Notes under the pieces: model-generated | Databases searched by the model: none | Seen by the model: only the letters and a program-made list of their open reading frames with translations | What the model was told of the DNA's origin: nothing | Position numbers and translations under genes: made by a program | In this document: piece after piece, positions 5,579-5,651 of the stretch | How positions within the stretch are numbered: position 1 is the first letter of the stretch | Layout of the letters: every line of letters begins with the position of its first letter | Source of the DNA: DASVBJ01 sp036375895 | GTDB lineage: Bacteria > Actinomycetota > Actinomycetes > JACCUZ01 | Assembly (NCBI GenBank): GCA_036375895.1 | Contig: DASVBJ010000371.1 | Location: 1-5,651, forward strand | DNA length: 5,651 nt | Direction: 5' to 3'

Positions 5579-5581
5579 CTC

Positions 5582-5617
5582 GGGAGGGCGACCGGGGGAA
5601 GCGGGGGGAAGCGCGGG
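5582..5617 (+). other. G-rich tract fitting the canonical G-quadruplex pattern
   Basis: Five runs of three or more G (5582-5584, 5586-5588, 5594-5598, 5603-5608, 5615-5617) are separated by loops of 1, 5, 4 and 6 bases, which satisfies the usual G4 rule. GGGGGAAGC also occurs twice in a row. In DNA this GC-rich such tracts can arise by chance. Confidence 0.4.
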
Positions 5618-5651
5618 TGCGCGCAGGCAGGGCCAGCACGGGGGGTGGCGT

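Larger units (their letters stand above)
5237..5651. other. Region of 415 bp without a convincing gene
   Basis: No frame here has a ribosome site, recognisable protein family and consistent codon use. A plus-strand frame open from GTG 5379 to the edge gives an Arg/Gly-rich product typical of non-coding GC-rich DNA. A minus-strand frame open from the right edge to TGA at 5480 could be the tail of an outside gene, but it is Pro/Arg-rich upstream and unrecognised. The region holds two neighbouring hairpins and a G-rich tract, listed separately. The first 100 bases read in antisense look somewhat coding-like (see findings). Confidence 0.6.

Noticed and set aside
5480..5650. Possible C-terminal end of a minus-strand gene entering from the right
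   Set aside because: The last 20 codons look protein-like (DLSAINFHQGYAERHSPFG), but the upstream part is Pro/Arg-rich and no family is recognisable; more flanking sequence would decide it.
5379..5651. A plus-strand frame open from GTG 5379 to the right edge
   Set aside because: No ribosome site precedes it and the product is Arg/Gly/Ser-rich, as expected from a chance frame in GC-rich intergenic DNA.

Overview
The window is very GC-rich DNA from an actinomycete. The clearest sign is a secreted resuscitation-promoting factor (Rpf-LysM) whose mRNA leader carries a c-di-AMP (ydaO-type) riboswitch, a pairing typical of Actinomycetota. The SARP/AfsR-like ATPase regulator, the GTG and TTG starts and the hairpin terminator without a U-tract fit this. 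The genus cannot be fixed from the sequence.

Layout. Minus strand, 1-1504: a large SARP/AfsR-type regulator (winged helix, BTAD, NB-ARC-type ATPase) that runs off the left edge. 1505-1693: a short gap with a perfect 17-bp hairpin terminator just after the next gene's stop. Minus strand, 1694-2416: the Rpf-LysM muralytic enzyme, with its c-di-AMP riboswitch at 2429-2594. 2595-2836: a divergent intergenic region with several inverted repeats. Plus strand, 2837-3322: an unrecognised, probably cytosolic, helical protein, followed by a possible terminator. Plus strand, 3459-5236: a two-gene unit with an ATGA stop/start overlap, encoding a small exported, membrane-anchored histidine-rich protein and a polytopic NapH/NosR/CcoG-like membrane iron-sulfur protein. 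5237-5651: no convincing gene, but hairpins and a G-rich tract.

How the parts relate. The Rpf unit is a self-contained, second-messenger-controlled cell-wall remodelling gene. The regulator downstream of its terminator probably has its own promoter, and its targets are not visible. The most interesting module is the coupled pair at 3459-5236. A histidine-rich extracytoplasmic metal-binding candidate next to a membrane electron-transfer protein with about three Fe-S cluster sites suggests metal (perhaps copper) binding and reduction at the cell surface; this is inference. The riboswitch is also unusual: an inserted hairpin repeats both arms of its closing stem, and an upstream segment can pair with its interior, giving possible alternative folds.
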